Origin: Paenibacillus physcomitrellae
GTDB taxonomy: Bacteria; Bacillota; Bacilli; Paenibacillales; Paenibacillaceae
NCBI RefSeq assembly: GCF_002240225.1
Contig: NZ_CP022584.1
Coordinates: 3,270,594-3,334,593, forward strand
Direction: 5' to 3'
DNA: 64,000 nt
Part shown: piece after piece, positions 9,328-17,042 of the stretch
How the letters are laid out: the number at the start of each line of letters is the position of its first letter
Numbering within the stretch: position 1 is the first letter of the stretch
Made by a program: the position numbers and the translations under genes
Notes under the pieces: generated by a model
The model's input: only the letters and a program-made list of their open reading frames with translations
Databases searched by the model: none
Told to the model about the DNA's origin: nothing

Positions 9328-9385
9328 ACTAACCCGCCCCAAATGGTATAATCTACAACGAATTCAGTATCGGGGGGCATGAAGG

Positions 9386-10474
9386 ATGAATGAGGATCTT
9401 CGGGCAAGGCTGGAAGCGTACCATGAGGCCGATGAATATGAGAAAATTGTTGAAGCTGCAGGGGAAGTGCCCGCTGCGGATAGAGATTACGAGCTGGTCA
9501 GCCATCTGGGCCGGGCGCTGAACAACTTGGAACGTTACGAGGAGGCGGCTGAGCAGTTTCTGACTGTCGCGGAAGAAGGGCAGGACGATCCGCTTTGGCA
9601 TTATCGCCTCGGACTGGCTTATTACTATCTGGAGCAGTATGAGGACGCTAAACGGGAATTTACGATAGCCGATCAACTGGAGCCCGGAGATGAGGATACG
9701 CTGGAGTTTCTGGATTGGATTCAGGAGAAAATGGAGCAGGAACCCGCAGCGGAATCCGGTGGTTCCTCCGCATCTGCGCCGGAAGGCGAGTCTGCTTCGA
9801 CAGCATCAGCAGGTGCTGCTGAGGGACCGGCAGAGGCGATTGATGCCATTGACGCCGCTGCTGCTCCATCAAATGGAACTGCGGGAAAGAACGAATTGGC
9901 GGGAACGGCTTCGGAGTCAACACCAGCGCCAGCGGTGCATTATGACGGCGATACCAGGGCGAACAGCTCATCCAGCGGGTCCAACCCGGAACATTTTTGG
10001 GAGGACAGCCCGGAGGCCGTGGATCAATACGTGCTTGCCCCGCCATCGGACGAGCTGGTTGCCTCAGTAGAAGAAGAGCTGGTCTTCAAGCTGCCGGTGC
10101 ATTACGTGCAGATGATGAAATTACATAACGGCGGTGTGCCGCGCAGCCGGGTACTCTCTGTTCAAGACGGCGACGACGGACAACAAATCGGGATTTCGGC
10201 GATTTTGGGAATCGGACGGGACAAAAGCTACTCCCTTTGCGGGGACCGCGGGAGCCGTTACTTGATCGAGAAGGAAGGCTTTCCCGAATTCGGTGTGGTC
10301 ATTGGCAAATGCCCGGACGAACATCAGGCCATTATGCTCGATTATCGTGAAGCCGGCAATGACGGGGAACCGGAAGTGGTCCATGTCGATGGGGCCAAGA
10401 ACAACAAGGTAACGCGGCTTGCTCCGGATTTCAAAACCTTTGTCTCAACGCTGGCTGATCGGACGGAAGCCTGA
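9386..10474 (+). CDS. TPR-repeat protein with C-terminal SMI1/KNR4 (SUKH) domain
   Basis: The 362-aa protein has two or three tetratricopeptide-type helical repeats (about residues 5-115, with WHYRLGLAYYYLEQYEDAKRE), a low-complexity Ala/Ser/Glu linker (about 118-205), and a C-terminal SMI1/KNR4 fold (about 210-360) recognisable from FKLPVHYVQMMKLHNGG and HQAIMLDYR. SUKH proteins serve as immunity proteins in polymorphic toxin systems or as general interaction scaffolds; the TPR part suggests protein binding. No toxin gene is adjacent, so a housekeeping or orphan-immunity role remains open. It is a single gene in its own transcription unit. A GGGGGG tract lies about 10 bases before the ATG. 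Tandem repeats lie on both sides. Confidence 0.8.
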   Translation: MNEDLRARLEAYHEADEYEKIVEAAGEVPAADRDYELVSHLGRALNNLERYEEAAEQFLTVAEEGQDDPLWHYRLGLAYYYLEQYEDAKREFTIADQLEPGDEDTLEFLDWIQEKMEQEPAAESGGSSASAPEGESASTASAGAAEGPAEAIDAIDAAAAPSNGTAGKNELAGTASESTPAPAVHYDGDTRANSSSSGSNPEHFWEDSPEAVDQYVLAPPSDELVASVEEELVFKLPVHYVQMMKLHNGGVPRSRVLSVQDGDDGQQIGISAILGIGRDKSYSLCGDRGSRYLIEKEGFPEFGVVIGKCPDEHQAIMLDYREAGNDGEPEVVHVDGAKNNKVTRLAPDFKTFVSTLADRTEA

Positions 10475-10570
10475 ATTCTGTTGCGTATGCCTGGTTCCTG
10501 TTGCGGCAGCCTAATTTCAGGTGCGTGTGCCTGATTTCTGGTGCATAGGCCTAATTTTCAGGTGAATATG
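10470..10570. repeat. Five 20-bp degenerate tandem repeats starting at a stop codon
   Basis: The units begin at 10470, 10490, 10510, 10530 and 10550 with the consensus CCTGATTTCAGGTGCGTATG; the last is 21 bp. The first unit contains the TGA stop of the TPR-SUKH gene (10472-10474). Because 20 is not a multiple of three, the stop-like TGA/TAA in later units falls into other reading frames. There are no spacers, so it is not a CRISPR. Confidence 0.9.
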
Positions 10571-10748
10571 CCTTTTTTTAGCCGAAGATTCGAGGTGAAT
10601 TGAAGCGTGTCCATTTCATAGGGATACGCTTCTTCTTGTTACCCGTGATAACTGAGCTTTTCCGAATAGCGCTGAATACAAGATCTAACTGCACCTAAAA
10701 ACGATAAAAATATTTCAATATTTAATAAATAATATTTTTTTACCAAAA

Positions 10749-10792
10749 TTTAAAGTCGTCCTAACATCGCCTTTACAATTCAAACTTATACT
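10749..10792 (+). promoter_or_regulatory. Candidate PhoP-box promoter of the ABC-PHP-RpiR operon
   Basis: Three TTHACA-like hexamers, TTTAAA (10749), CTAACA (10761) and TTTACA (10772), are spaced 11-12 bp start to start, followed by a good -10 TATACT (10787-10792). No canonical -35 is present. This is the geometry of Bacillus PhoP-activated promoters, where the repeated hexamers replace the -35. The start codon of the operon is 64 bp further on. The surrounding 10571-10855 region otherwise holds only AT-rich DNA. Confidence 0.5.
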
Positions 10793-10855
10793 CTGAACCA
10801 TAGCCAAGCTTCGAACCTATCGAATCGAAGGTATATGAACTAGGAGGAGAAACCT

Positions 10856-12094
10856 ATGCGAGCACCGCTTCACAGAAATAAGCCTGTCCTTATCCTTGCT
10901 GTGTTTATGTTTGTCATCATGCTAATGACCGCGTGCGGGAATGCAAACACGGGAGACGCCGAATCAAGCTCCGCTAGCAGCAATTCCGCCAACAGCAGCT
11001 CCAGCAGCAGCCCTGCCGCAGACCCGTCTCAAGCGGCATCTTCTGCATCGTCTGTGCCCGAAGAAACGGTGGAGCAGTTATATGAGCAAGCCAAGCAGGA
11101 AGGCAAGCTGGTAGTCTACTCCACATCGGGAAGAGCAAATGATGCCGCGGAGACCTTTATGAAGCACTATCCGGGGATCAAGGTTGAGGTCAGTAAGGTG
11201 AAATCGGATGAGATGATGGATAAAGTCACCAAAGAGCAGGACGCCGGGCAGTTTGATCCGGATGTGATCCTGACGAAGGAGGTCAGCGGGGCTGTAGAAG
11301 AAGAGATGGTCAAGCCTGGCCGTTATGTCCGCTACTTGCCTGAAGACATTGCCCCGAAGGTCGATGAGCCTTACCGCACGGAAGCTGAGGCTTATGCCAA
11401 CTACGTGGAGTTCCGGACGATTTTCTATAATTCTTCCCACTATAGCACAGCACCTGTAACGAACTGGTGGGATCTCATTACACCTGAATTTAAAGGAAAA
11501 GTATACACGGCCGACCCGCTGAGCTCACCTGCCTTTATGGACTTGTTCACAACGATGGTCATAAATAGCGATGACATGGCTGCTGCCTACAAAGAGAAGT
11601 TTGGCCAGGACATTGAGCTTCACGGAACGGAAAATGCAGGTTATGAGTTTATCAAGCAGCTGTTCGAGAACGGTCTGGTCGTCCTGAAAGGTAGTGACGA
11701 TGTCCTTGATGCAATCGGCAAAGCCAACAGCGATGCTGTCGGTCTGGCGGTGTCCGGCGATGTTTCGAAGAATGAGGAGAAGGGCTGGACGATCCAACCT
11801 ATCCTGGACATTAAGCCTAAAACGGCTGTCCCGGACTCCGGTTATCTCTTCCTTGCCAACAAAGCTCCTCATGAAGCGGCAGCCAAGCTGTTCATCCGCT
11901 GGATGATGGGCGAGGTGGACGGCAAGGGGGAAGGGCTTAATCCTTTTAACGAGTTAGGCTCCTGGGTGCCTCGCTCCGATGTAGAGACGAAGAATGACAT
12001 GCAGTTTGAAGATCTCAACCTCTGGGCGTTTGACGGAGAAGCCCTGTACAATACCGCTCCGAAGGTTCGCGATTTCTGGATCAAACAAAAATAA
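10856..12094 (+). CDS. ABC transporter substrate-binding lipoprotein (AfuA/PhnS/ThiB type)
   Basis: This extracellular solute-binding protein is anchored as a lipoprotein. A hydrophobic signal ends in the lipobox LMTACG (Cys at about residue 23), followed by a Ser/Ala-rich tether to about residue 65. The mature domain begins LYEQAKQEGKLVVYSTSGR, the fold-type shared by ferric iron, 2-aminoethylphosphonate, thiamine and sugar-phosphate binding proteins (type 2 periplasmic fold). An excellent AGGAGGAG precedes the ATG. It is the first gene of a five-gene operon with a fused permease, an ATPase, a PHP-type phosphoesterase and an RpiR regulator. That company, and the PhoP-like box upstream, point to a phosphorylated organic substrate rather than iron; this is inference. 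Confidence 0.85.
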   Translation: MRAPLHRNKPVLILAVFMFVIMLMTACGNANTGDAESSSASSNSANSSSSSSPAADPSQAASSASSVPEETVEQLYEQAKQEGKLVVYSTSGRANDAAETFMKHYPGIKVEVSKVKSDEMMDKVTKEQDAGQFDPDVILTKEVSGAVEEEMVKPGRYVRYLPEDIAPKVDEPYRTEAEAYANYVEFRTIFYNSSHYSTAPVTNWWDLITPEFKGKVYTADPLSSPAFMDLFTTMVINSDDMAAAYKEKFGQDIELHGTENAGYEFIKQLFENGLVVLKGSDDVLDAIGKANSDAVGLAVSGDVSKNEEKGWTIQPILDIKPKTAVPDSGYLFLANKAPHEAAAKLFIRWMMGEVDGKGEGLNPFNELGSWVPRSDVETKNDMQFEDLNLWAFDGEALYNTAPKVRDFWIKQK

Positions 12095-12108
12095 AGGTGG
12101 AGAATTCA

Positions 12109-13935
12109 TTGACAACCAAGGCGAAGCCGATCAACAAAACTTCACGGTTGTATAATCGAACCTTTAACTGGCTGCGAAATCCCGTTCAAATGATCGGGAT
12201 AGCAGCCTTACTCTTGTTGTTCTATACAATCGTTTGGCCGGTTCTCGAGATGTTATATACCACTTTCGTGTGGCGGCAGCAGGATATGCGCCTTACGGCC
12301 GAAGCCCAGCCGGGACACCTCACCTTCTATCATTGGGTCCGGGTGCTGGCCAGCGACATGAGCGCCTCTTTATTCTATGAACCGGTCCTGCATTCTCTGG
12401 CCGTTGGATTCGCCGTTTCTGCCATTTCCATGGTACTGGGCTGCGGGCTGGCCTGGCTGGTGACCAGAACGGATATTCCTTTTAAGAAGATCATTGCCTT
12501 TCTGGCAGTCATTCCGTATTTACTTCCGTCCTGGGTGTTATCCCAGGCCTGGCTGACCTTCTTCAAGAATCAGAAGATCGGAGGAACGCCGGGCATTATG
12601 CAGTCGCTGTTTCATATTTCGCCCCCGGACTGGCTGTCTTATGGCTTCGTTCCGATAGTGCTGTCCTTGTCCGCCCATGACAGCGTCTATTTCTTTCTAA
12701 TTGTAGGGGCGGCGTTAAGCTCCATGAACAGTCAGCTGGAAGAGGCGGCGGGCATGGCGGGGGCCGGGCGGTTAACGATTTTACGAAGAATTGTGTTCCC
12801 GCTGGTTATTCCCTCTATGCTGTCCGGCTTTATCCTGATCTTCACCAAAGCGATCAGCTCCTATGGCGTCCCTGCCTTGCTGGGCACCCCGGTCAATTTC
12901 GATATGATCTCTACGATGCTGTATTCCAGCATGCGTTCCCGGTTGACCACAGAGGCGAATGTGCTCAGCTTGCTGCTGATTGTAATTTGCATGGCGGCGA
13001 TCTTCCTCAACCAGCGGATTATTGGACGGAGAAGAAGCTATGTGACGGTTACAGGCAAAGCCAGCGCGCGGACCTTGACTGCTCTGGGCCGGTGGAGAAG
13101 ACCTGCGGCAGGGATGATTTTGGTGCTCATGGTTCTGATTGCGATTATCCCGCTAGTGGTTTTGCTGGTACAAACCTTTATGCTCAAGGAAGGGGTGTAC
13201 AGCTTCAGCAACCTCTCCATGCATTACTGGTGGGGCGGCTCGGATCCCGATATTAACACCGGAGAGAAGGGCGTGCTGCAGAACCCGATCTTCAGTCTGG
13301 CTTTCAAGAATTCCCTGCTGCTGTCCGGCATCGCCTCGGTCATTGCTGCGGTCATCGGTCTGGCCCTTGGGTATGTTGTAGCCAGAGGCAAGCAATCGTG
13401 GGTGGGCCGGGCGGTTGATCAGATTTCTTTCCTGCCGTATCTGATTCCGGGCATCTCTTTGGCCGCCATTTATATTTCGATGTTCGCCAAGCCAACGCTG
13501 CTGATCCCGGCGCTTTACGGCTCGATGAGTCTGCTGATCCTGATTACGATTGTGAAGGAACTGCCGTTTACGGTGAAAGCCGGGAGCGCCGCAGTTATGC
13601 AGATCGGGCAGGAGCTGGAGGAGGCCGCGCAAATCAGCGGGGCTTCCTGGTTCACGCGTTTCCGGCGGATTCTGATGCCGCTCAACAGGAAAAGCCTTGT
13701 CTCCGTCTTTCTGCTTGTTTTTATCGGCGCGATGAAGGAGATGGAGCTGATTATCATGCTGGTGACGCCGCGGACGGAAACGTTAACCACGCTTACCTTT
13801 TATTATGCGGAGAAAGGATATGAACAGCTGACGAACGTCATCCTGATGATCATTATTGCAATCGTTATGGCCGTCTATCTGTTATCCGTCAAATTCGGCA
13901 AAGCCGATCTTACTCAAGGAATAGGGGGCTCCTGA
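12109..13935 (+). CDS. ABC transporter permease, fused two-domain (FbpB/PhnV type)
   Basis: One chain of about 608 aa carries two binding-protein-dependent permease domains, each with about six membrane spans and an EAA loop: LEEAAGMAGAGRLTILRRI in the first half and LEEAAQISGASWFTRFRRI in the second. Such tandem permeases partner with a single ATPase for ferric iron or phosphonate/sugar-phosphate importers. A GTG at 12097 is possible, but AAGGTGGAG (12094-12102) is placed correctly for the TTG at 12109, so that start is preferred. It begins 14 bp after the binding-protein stop and ends 1 bp before the ATPase start, which implies translational coupling in the operon. Confidence 0.88.
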   Translation: MTTKAKPINKTSRLYNRTFNWLRNPVQMIGIAALLLLFYTIVWPVLEMLYTTFVWRQQDMRLTAEAQPGHLTFYHWVRVLASDMSASLFYEPVLHSLAVGFAVSAISMVLGCGLAWLVTRTDIPFKKIIAFLAVIPYLLPSWVLSQAWLTFFKNQKIGGTPGIMQSLFHISPPDWLSYGFVPIVLSLSAHDSVYFFLIVGAALSSMNSQLEEAAGMAGAGRLTILRRIVFPLVIPSMLSGFILIFTKAISSYGVPALLGTPVNFDMISTMLYSSMRSRLTTEANVLSLLLIVICMAAIFLNQRIIGRRRSYVTVTGKASARTLTALGRWRRPAAGMILVLMVLIAIIPLVVLLVQTFMLKEGVYSFSNLSMHYWWGGSDPDINTGEKGVLQNPIFSLAFKNSLLLSGIASVIAAVIGLALGYVVARGKQSWVGRAVDQISFLPYLIPGISLAAIYISMFAKPTLLIPALYGSMSLLILITIVKELPFTVKAGSAAVMQIGQELEEAAQISGASWFTRFRRILMPLNRKSLVSVFLLVFIGAMKEMELIIMLVTPRTETLTTLTFYYAEKGYEQLTNVILMIIIAIVMAVYLLSVKFGKADLTQGIGGS

Positions 13936-13936
13936 C

Positions 13937-15085
13937 ATGGCTGTCATTGAAATGAGAAATATCAGCGTGTCTCTGGATCAGAAGCCTGTCCTGCGCAGCA
14001 TTGATCTGATGATTGAGCAGGGGGATTTCATGACGTTTCTGGGACCCTCAGGCTGTGGAAAAACAACGCTGCTGCGGACCATCGCCGGACTGCAGAAGGC
14101 CGATACGGGCACGATCCTGATCGGCGGACGCGAGGTCGCCAACGGCGCAACGGATTATCATCTGGAGCCTTCCCGGAGAGGGCTTAGCCTGGTGTTTCAA
14201 AGCTATGCTTTATGGCCGCATATGACGGTGTTCGACAACGTTGCTTTTGGCCTTCAGATACAGAAGAAACCGAAAGCGGACATTCAAAGGCGCGTTCACG
14301 ATGCGCTCGCCAAAATGCAGATTCCCGAGCTTGCGAAGAAATACCCGGGCGAGCTGTCCGGCGGCCAGCAGCAGCGGGTGGCCCTGGCGAGGGCGATTGT
14401 AACGGAGCCCGATATCCTGCTGATGGATGAACCTTTATCCAATCTGGATGCCAAGCTCCGCGTAGAGATGCGGTCCGAATTGAAGCGGCTGCATGAGGAG
14501 CTGAAGACGACGATTATCTTCGTTACGCATGACCAGCAGGAAGCGATGATGTTATCTACAAAAGTCGCGGTTCTCTCCGAGGGGAACATCGCCCAGCTGG
14601 ATACGCCCAGACAGCTTTATAAGCGTCCGCAAACGTTGGAAATCGCTGAATTTATTTTTAGCACGGATACCCATATGAACTATTTGCCGGCCGAAGCCGC
14701 GCAGCAGCAGGGTGATTGCGGTCTGCAGACGCCGATCGGATTCTTCCCGCTGGAAGGCATGAACGGCCAGCTGGAGACGGGCACCGAGCTTATTGTAGCG
14801 GTCAAACCTGAGCATATTCGTTTGTATGAAGCCCACCTGCCCGGCAGCGTTCCTGTCAGCATCGAATCGATCGAGCAGGCAGGGGCAGAAACCCTGCTTC
14901 ATTTACAGGCATCCGGCACAGAATTGGTCATGCGTACTTTAGACGATCCGGACGATGTGGAGCTTGGACGAACGGTATATGCTGCCCTGCGCAGCGATCA
15001 AATGAACATCTATCACAAGGAATCAGGGCGGCTTCTGGAGAAGACGTATCCTGTCCAAACTTATTCTGGAGGATTAGCCCTATGA
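13937..15085 (+). CDS. ABC transporter ATP-binding protein (PotA/FbpC type)
   Basis: The 382-aa nucleotide-binding subunit has Walker A GPSGCGKTT (about residues 36-44), signature LSGGQQQR, Walker B ILLMDEPLSNLDA and the switch H in FVTHDQQEA. A C-terminal TOBE-like extension (about 280-370, AVKPEHIRLYE) is usual for the CUT1/FbpC branch. It energises the fused permease encoded 1 bp upstream. Its stop overlaps the ATG of the PHP gene (ATGA at 15082-15085). The ligand of the transporter is not fixed by this subunit. Confidence 0.92.
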   Translation: MAVIEMRNISVSLDQKPVLRSIDLMIEQGDFMTFLGPSGCGKTTLLRTIAGLQKADTGTILIGGREVANGATDYHLEPSRRGLSLVFQSYALWPHMTVFDNVAFGLQIQKKPKADIQRRVHDALAKMQIPELAKKYPGELSGGQQQRVALARAIVTEPDILLMDEPLSNLDAKLRVEMRSELKRLHEELKTTIIFVTHDQQEAMMLSTKVAVLSEGNIAQLDTPRQLYKRPQTLEIAEFIFSTDTHMNYLPAEAAQQQGDCGLQTPIGFFPLEGMNGQLETGTELIVAVKPEHIRLYEAHLPGSVPVSIESIEQAGAETLLHLQASGTELVMRTLDDPDDVELGRTVYAALRSDQMNIYHKESGRLLEKTYPVQTYSGGLAL

Positions 15086-15840
15086 GAATTGATTTTCACA
15101 TCCATGTTAAGCTTTCGAAGAAGACGGAATTTAGTATAGAGCATTTTGACAGCATGCTGAATGAAGCCGCGGCAGCCGGGCTGGACGCCATTACGCTTAC
15201 GGAGCATTTTAATACCCATCGTTTTGAGGGGGTTTACGGAACGCTGGATCAGCTCTTCCCCTGCAACAACCATTATTATGATCGAAATGGATTTAAGATT
15301 TTTACAGGCATGGAGGTTGATGTGGCGGAAGGCGGACATACTTTGGTCAGCGGACCGAAGGACAAGCTGCTGGAAATCCGGGAGCTGCTGACTCCGCATA
15401 CTTCTCCCGGCCAATTTATCGGTCTGGATCAGCTGTTTGAGCTTTGTGAGCCGCGCGGGATGATGGTCATAGCTGGACACCCATTCCGTACGAATGCACC
15501 GCTTGAACATGTCGATCGCCGTCTGCTGAGCCGTTTTGATGCCCTTGATCTCAATGGCAAGGATCTTCACGAGATTGGAATTCAGGAGAATATCGCCAAG
15601 GTGTTGACGCTTGGATCCGAGCTTGGTGTTCCTGTCATTGCCGGCAGTGACGCTCATCAAATGTTCCAGGTGGGCTGTGTGTATAATGAGTTTCCCGGCG
15701 ATTACGAAACCATTGCAGAGCTTAAAGAGGCAATTCGCTCCGGAAGCTATAAGCGGCATATTTCCCCGCATCTCGATCTTCAAGTGCGCGCAGCGAACAC
15801 GGTCAAGAAACTTCTGAAGGCTAAAGTTGAGGTAGTCTGA
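15082..15840 (+). CDS. PHP-domain metal-dependent phosphoesterase
   Basis: The 252-aa protein is a stand-alone PHP (polymerase and histidinol phosphatase) fold. Metal-binding motifs appear in order: HIHVK (near the N-terminus), TLTEHFN, GMEVDV, AGHPFR and GSDAH. Single-domain PHP proteins hydrolyse phosphomonoesters, cyclic phosphates or phosphodiesters; none is a transporter part, so its place within this operon implies that the imported ligand carries a phosphoester removed after uptake. The start overlaps the ATPase stop by 4 bp and its own stop overlaps the next start (TGATG), so all are translated as one unit. No signal peptide, hence cytoplasmic. Substrate not determined. Confidence 0.85.
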   Translation: MRIDFHIHVKLSKKTEFSIEHFDSMLNEAAAAGLDAITLTEHFNTHRFEGVYGTLDQLFPCNNHYYDRNGFKIFTGMEVDVAEGGHTLVSGPKDKLLEIRELLTPHTSPGQFIGLDQLFELCEPRGMMVIAGHPFRTNAPLEHVDRRLLSRFDALDLNGKDLHEIGIQENIAKVLTLGSELGVPVIAGSDAHQMFQVGCVYNEFPGDYETIAELKEAIRSGSYKRHISPHLDLQVRAANTVKKLLKAKVEVV

Positions 15841-16676
15841 TGATCGACCTGACGTTTGCCAACCGGAAATTTTCACGGGGGCATCAGCGGATTGCAGACT
15901 ATATCAGTAAAAATGTAGACAACATCCCGTACATGGTAGAAGAGGATTTGGCCCATGCTTGTGAAGTGAGCATCTCAACGGTCTCGCGATTCTGGGCGGA
16001 AATCGGCTTTAAGAACCTGAAGGATTTCAAGCAGCAGGTCAAAGATGCCGCCCAAATCTCTCCCGTTCGCAAGCTGCAGTCTGCTTTTGATAAGATGAGC
16101 GAGAACAGCCCTGGCGCCCATCTGTTAACCTCCGCTGATTATTTGGAGCAAACCGCACAGCATTTGGATCAGGAGCACTTCGAGCAGGCAGCAGCTATGT
16201 TAAGTCATGCGGGAACCGTCTATTTATATGGACCGGGCTCGGCTGAGGCTCTTGCCGCTTTGATGGACTTCCGGCTTATGCGGTTTGGAGTTGAAGTCCG
16301 CCGGCTGGACCGCGGAGGGCACGAGCTGCTCAACAGCCTCATTCATATTCGTGAACAGGATGTCATCGTCATCTTCGGGTTCGTTTCAGAATCGCCGGAA
16401 ATGGCTGTTTTATTTGATTTTGCCCGCAGCCGCGGGTGCAGCACCTTATTGATTACCGATCTGCTCGTCAGCGATATGCGGCCTAAAGCGGATCTCGTGC
16501 TGTATACAGCGCGCGGCGAATTGTGGGAATTCCACTCGATGGTTGCGCCGATTGCTCTTGTCGAAACCTTGATTGTTGCGGTAGGCAAACAGCGGGGGCA
16601 GCAGGCTCTGCAGGGCAGCGAAGAGCTGCACAAGCTGAGGCACCAGTACCAGAGATGGCTTCCAAAGCGGGTTTAG
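15840..16676 (+). CDS. MurR/RpiR family transcriptional regulator with SIS domain
   Basis: The 278-aa regulator has an N-terminal RpiR helix-turn-helix (about residues 10-75, with CEVSISTVSRFWAEIGF) and a C-terminal SIS sugar-isomerase domain (about 115-250, with VYLYGPGSAEALA). SIS domains in this family bind phosphosugars as effectors. The ATG at 15840 overlaps the TGA of the PHP gene. As the last gene of the operon it probably senses the phosphorylated product released by the PHP enzyme and regulates the operon; that loop is inferred. A strong terminator follows 56 bp downstream. Confidence 0.88.
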   Translation: MIDLTFANRKFSRGHQRIADYISKNVDNIPYMVEEDLAHACEVSISTVSRFWAEIGFKNLKDFKQQVKDAAQISPVRKLQSAFDKMSENSPGAHLLTSADYLEQTAQHLDQEHFEQAAAMLSHAGTVYLYGPGSAEALAALMDFRLMRFGVEVRRLDRGGHELLNSLIHIREQDVIVIFGFVSESPEMAVLFDFARSRGCSTLLITDLLVSDMRPKADLVLYTARGELWEFHSMVAPIALVETLIVAVGKQRGQQALQGSEELHKLRHQYQRWLPKRV

Positions 16677-16731
16677 CTTGAAAAAACATGCGGGAACAGC
16701 CGCTCTCGGCTGTATCCCCTTCGGTACAATA

Positions 16732-16766
16732 GCAAACAAGGCACCCAAATCGGGTGCCTTGTTTGC
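16732..16766 (+). terminator. Intrinsic terminator of the ABC-PHP-RpiR operon
   Basis: A perfect 15-bp stem pairs GCAAACAAGGCACCC (16732) with GGGTGCCTTGTTTGC (ending 16766) around a 5-base loop. ATTTT follows. It ends the plus-strand operon. Confidence 0.92.
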
Positions 16767-16770
16767 ATTT

Positions 16771-16860
16771 TCAGTTGAAGCAAATGACTCAACGGATTAA
16801 ACTTTTTCAACTGATACAGCTGATTTAGCTGAATTCACTGCTTTGGCTGATTCAACTGAT
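16771..16860. repeat. Degenerate 9-bp tandem array
   Basis: Ten consecutive 9-mers follow the operon terminator directly. The best are TCAACTGAT (16807), ACAGCTGAT, TTAGCTGAA, TTCACTGCT, TTGGCTGAT and TCAACTGAT. The first four units are poorer. The array is non-coding; with the two flanking hairpins it accounts for the gene-free 16677-17042 interval. Confidence 0.75.
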
Positions 16861-16913
16861 GGCATTTCTTTAGCATTCTGTACTCAGACAACCCGGATTT
16901 ATGTATACATAAA

Positions 16914-16956
16914 GAGAACACGACGGTTTCCTTTACAGGAAAATCGCCGTGCTCTC
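16914..16956 (-). terminator. Intrinsic terminator of the carboxynorspermidine operon
   Basis: Read on the minus strand, GAGAGCACGGCG pairs (with a few G-T pairs) with CGTCGTGTTCTC, extended by TTTCC/GGAAA, and is followed by TTTATG. It lies 87 bp after the nspC stop. Confidence 0.7.
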
Positions 16957-17042
16957 CCGGACTAATAAATTAAGTCAAGTTACTGATTTAACTCAATTTA
17001 ACTTAACTTAAACTAAGCTTATAGGCTGTTTCAAACTAAGAC

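Noticed and set aside
9072-9332. 86-aa plus-strand frame before the TPR-SUKH gene
   Set aside because: Its hydrophobic end is made by the 11- and 16-bp tandem repeats; no family and a poor start site.
10470-10570. CRISPR array
   Set aside because: Units are contiguous and degenerate with no spacers, and no cas genes are in the window.
4464-17035. Insertion sequence ends: GGCTGTCTCAAA at 4464 and GGCTGTTTCAAA at 17024
   Set aside because: They recall IS termini, but no transposase, paired inverted terminal repeat or target duplication is visible.
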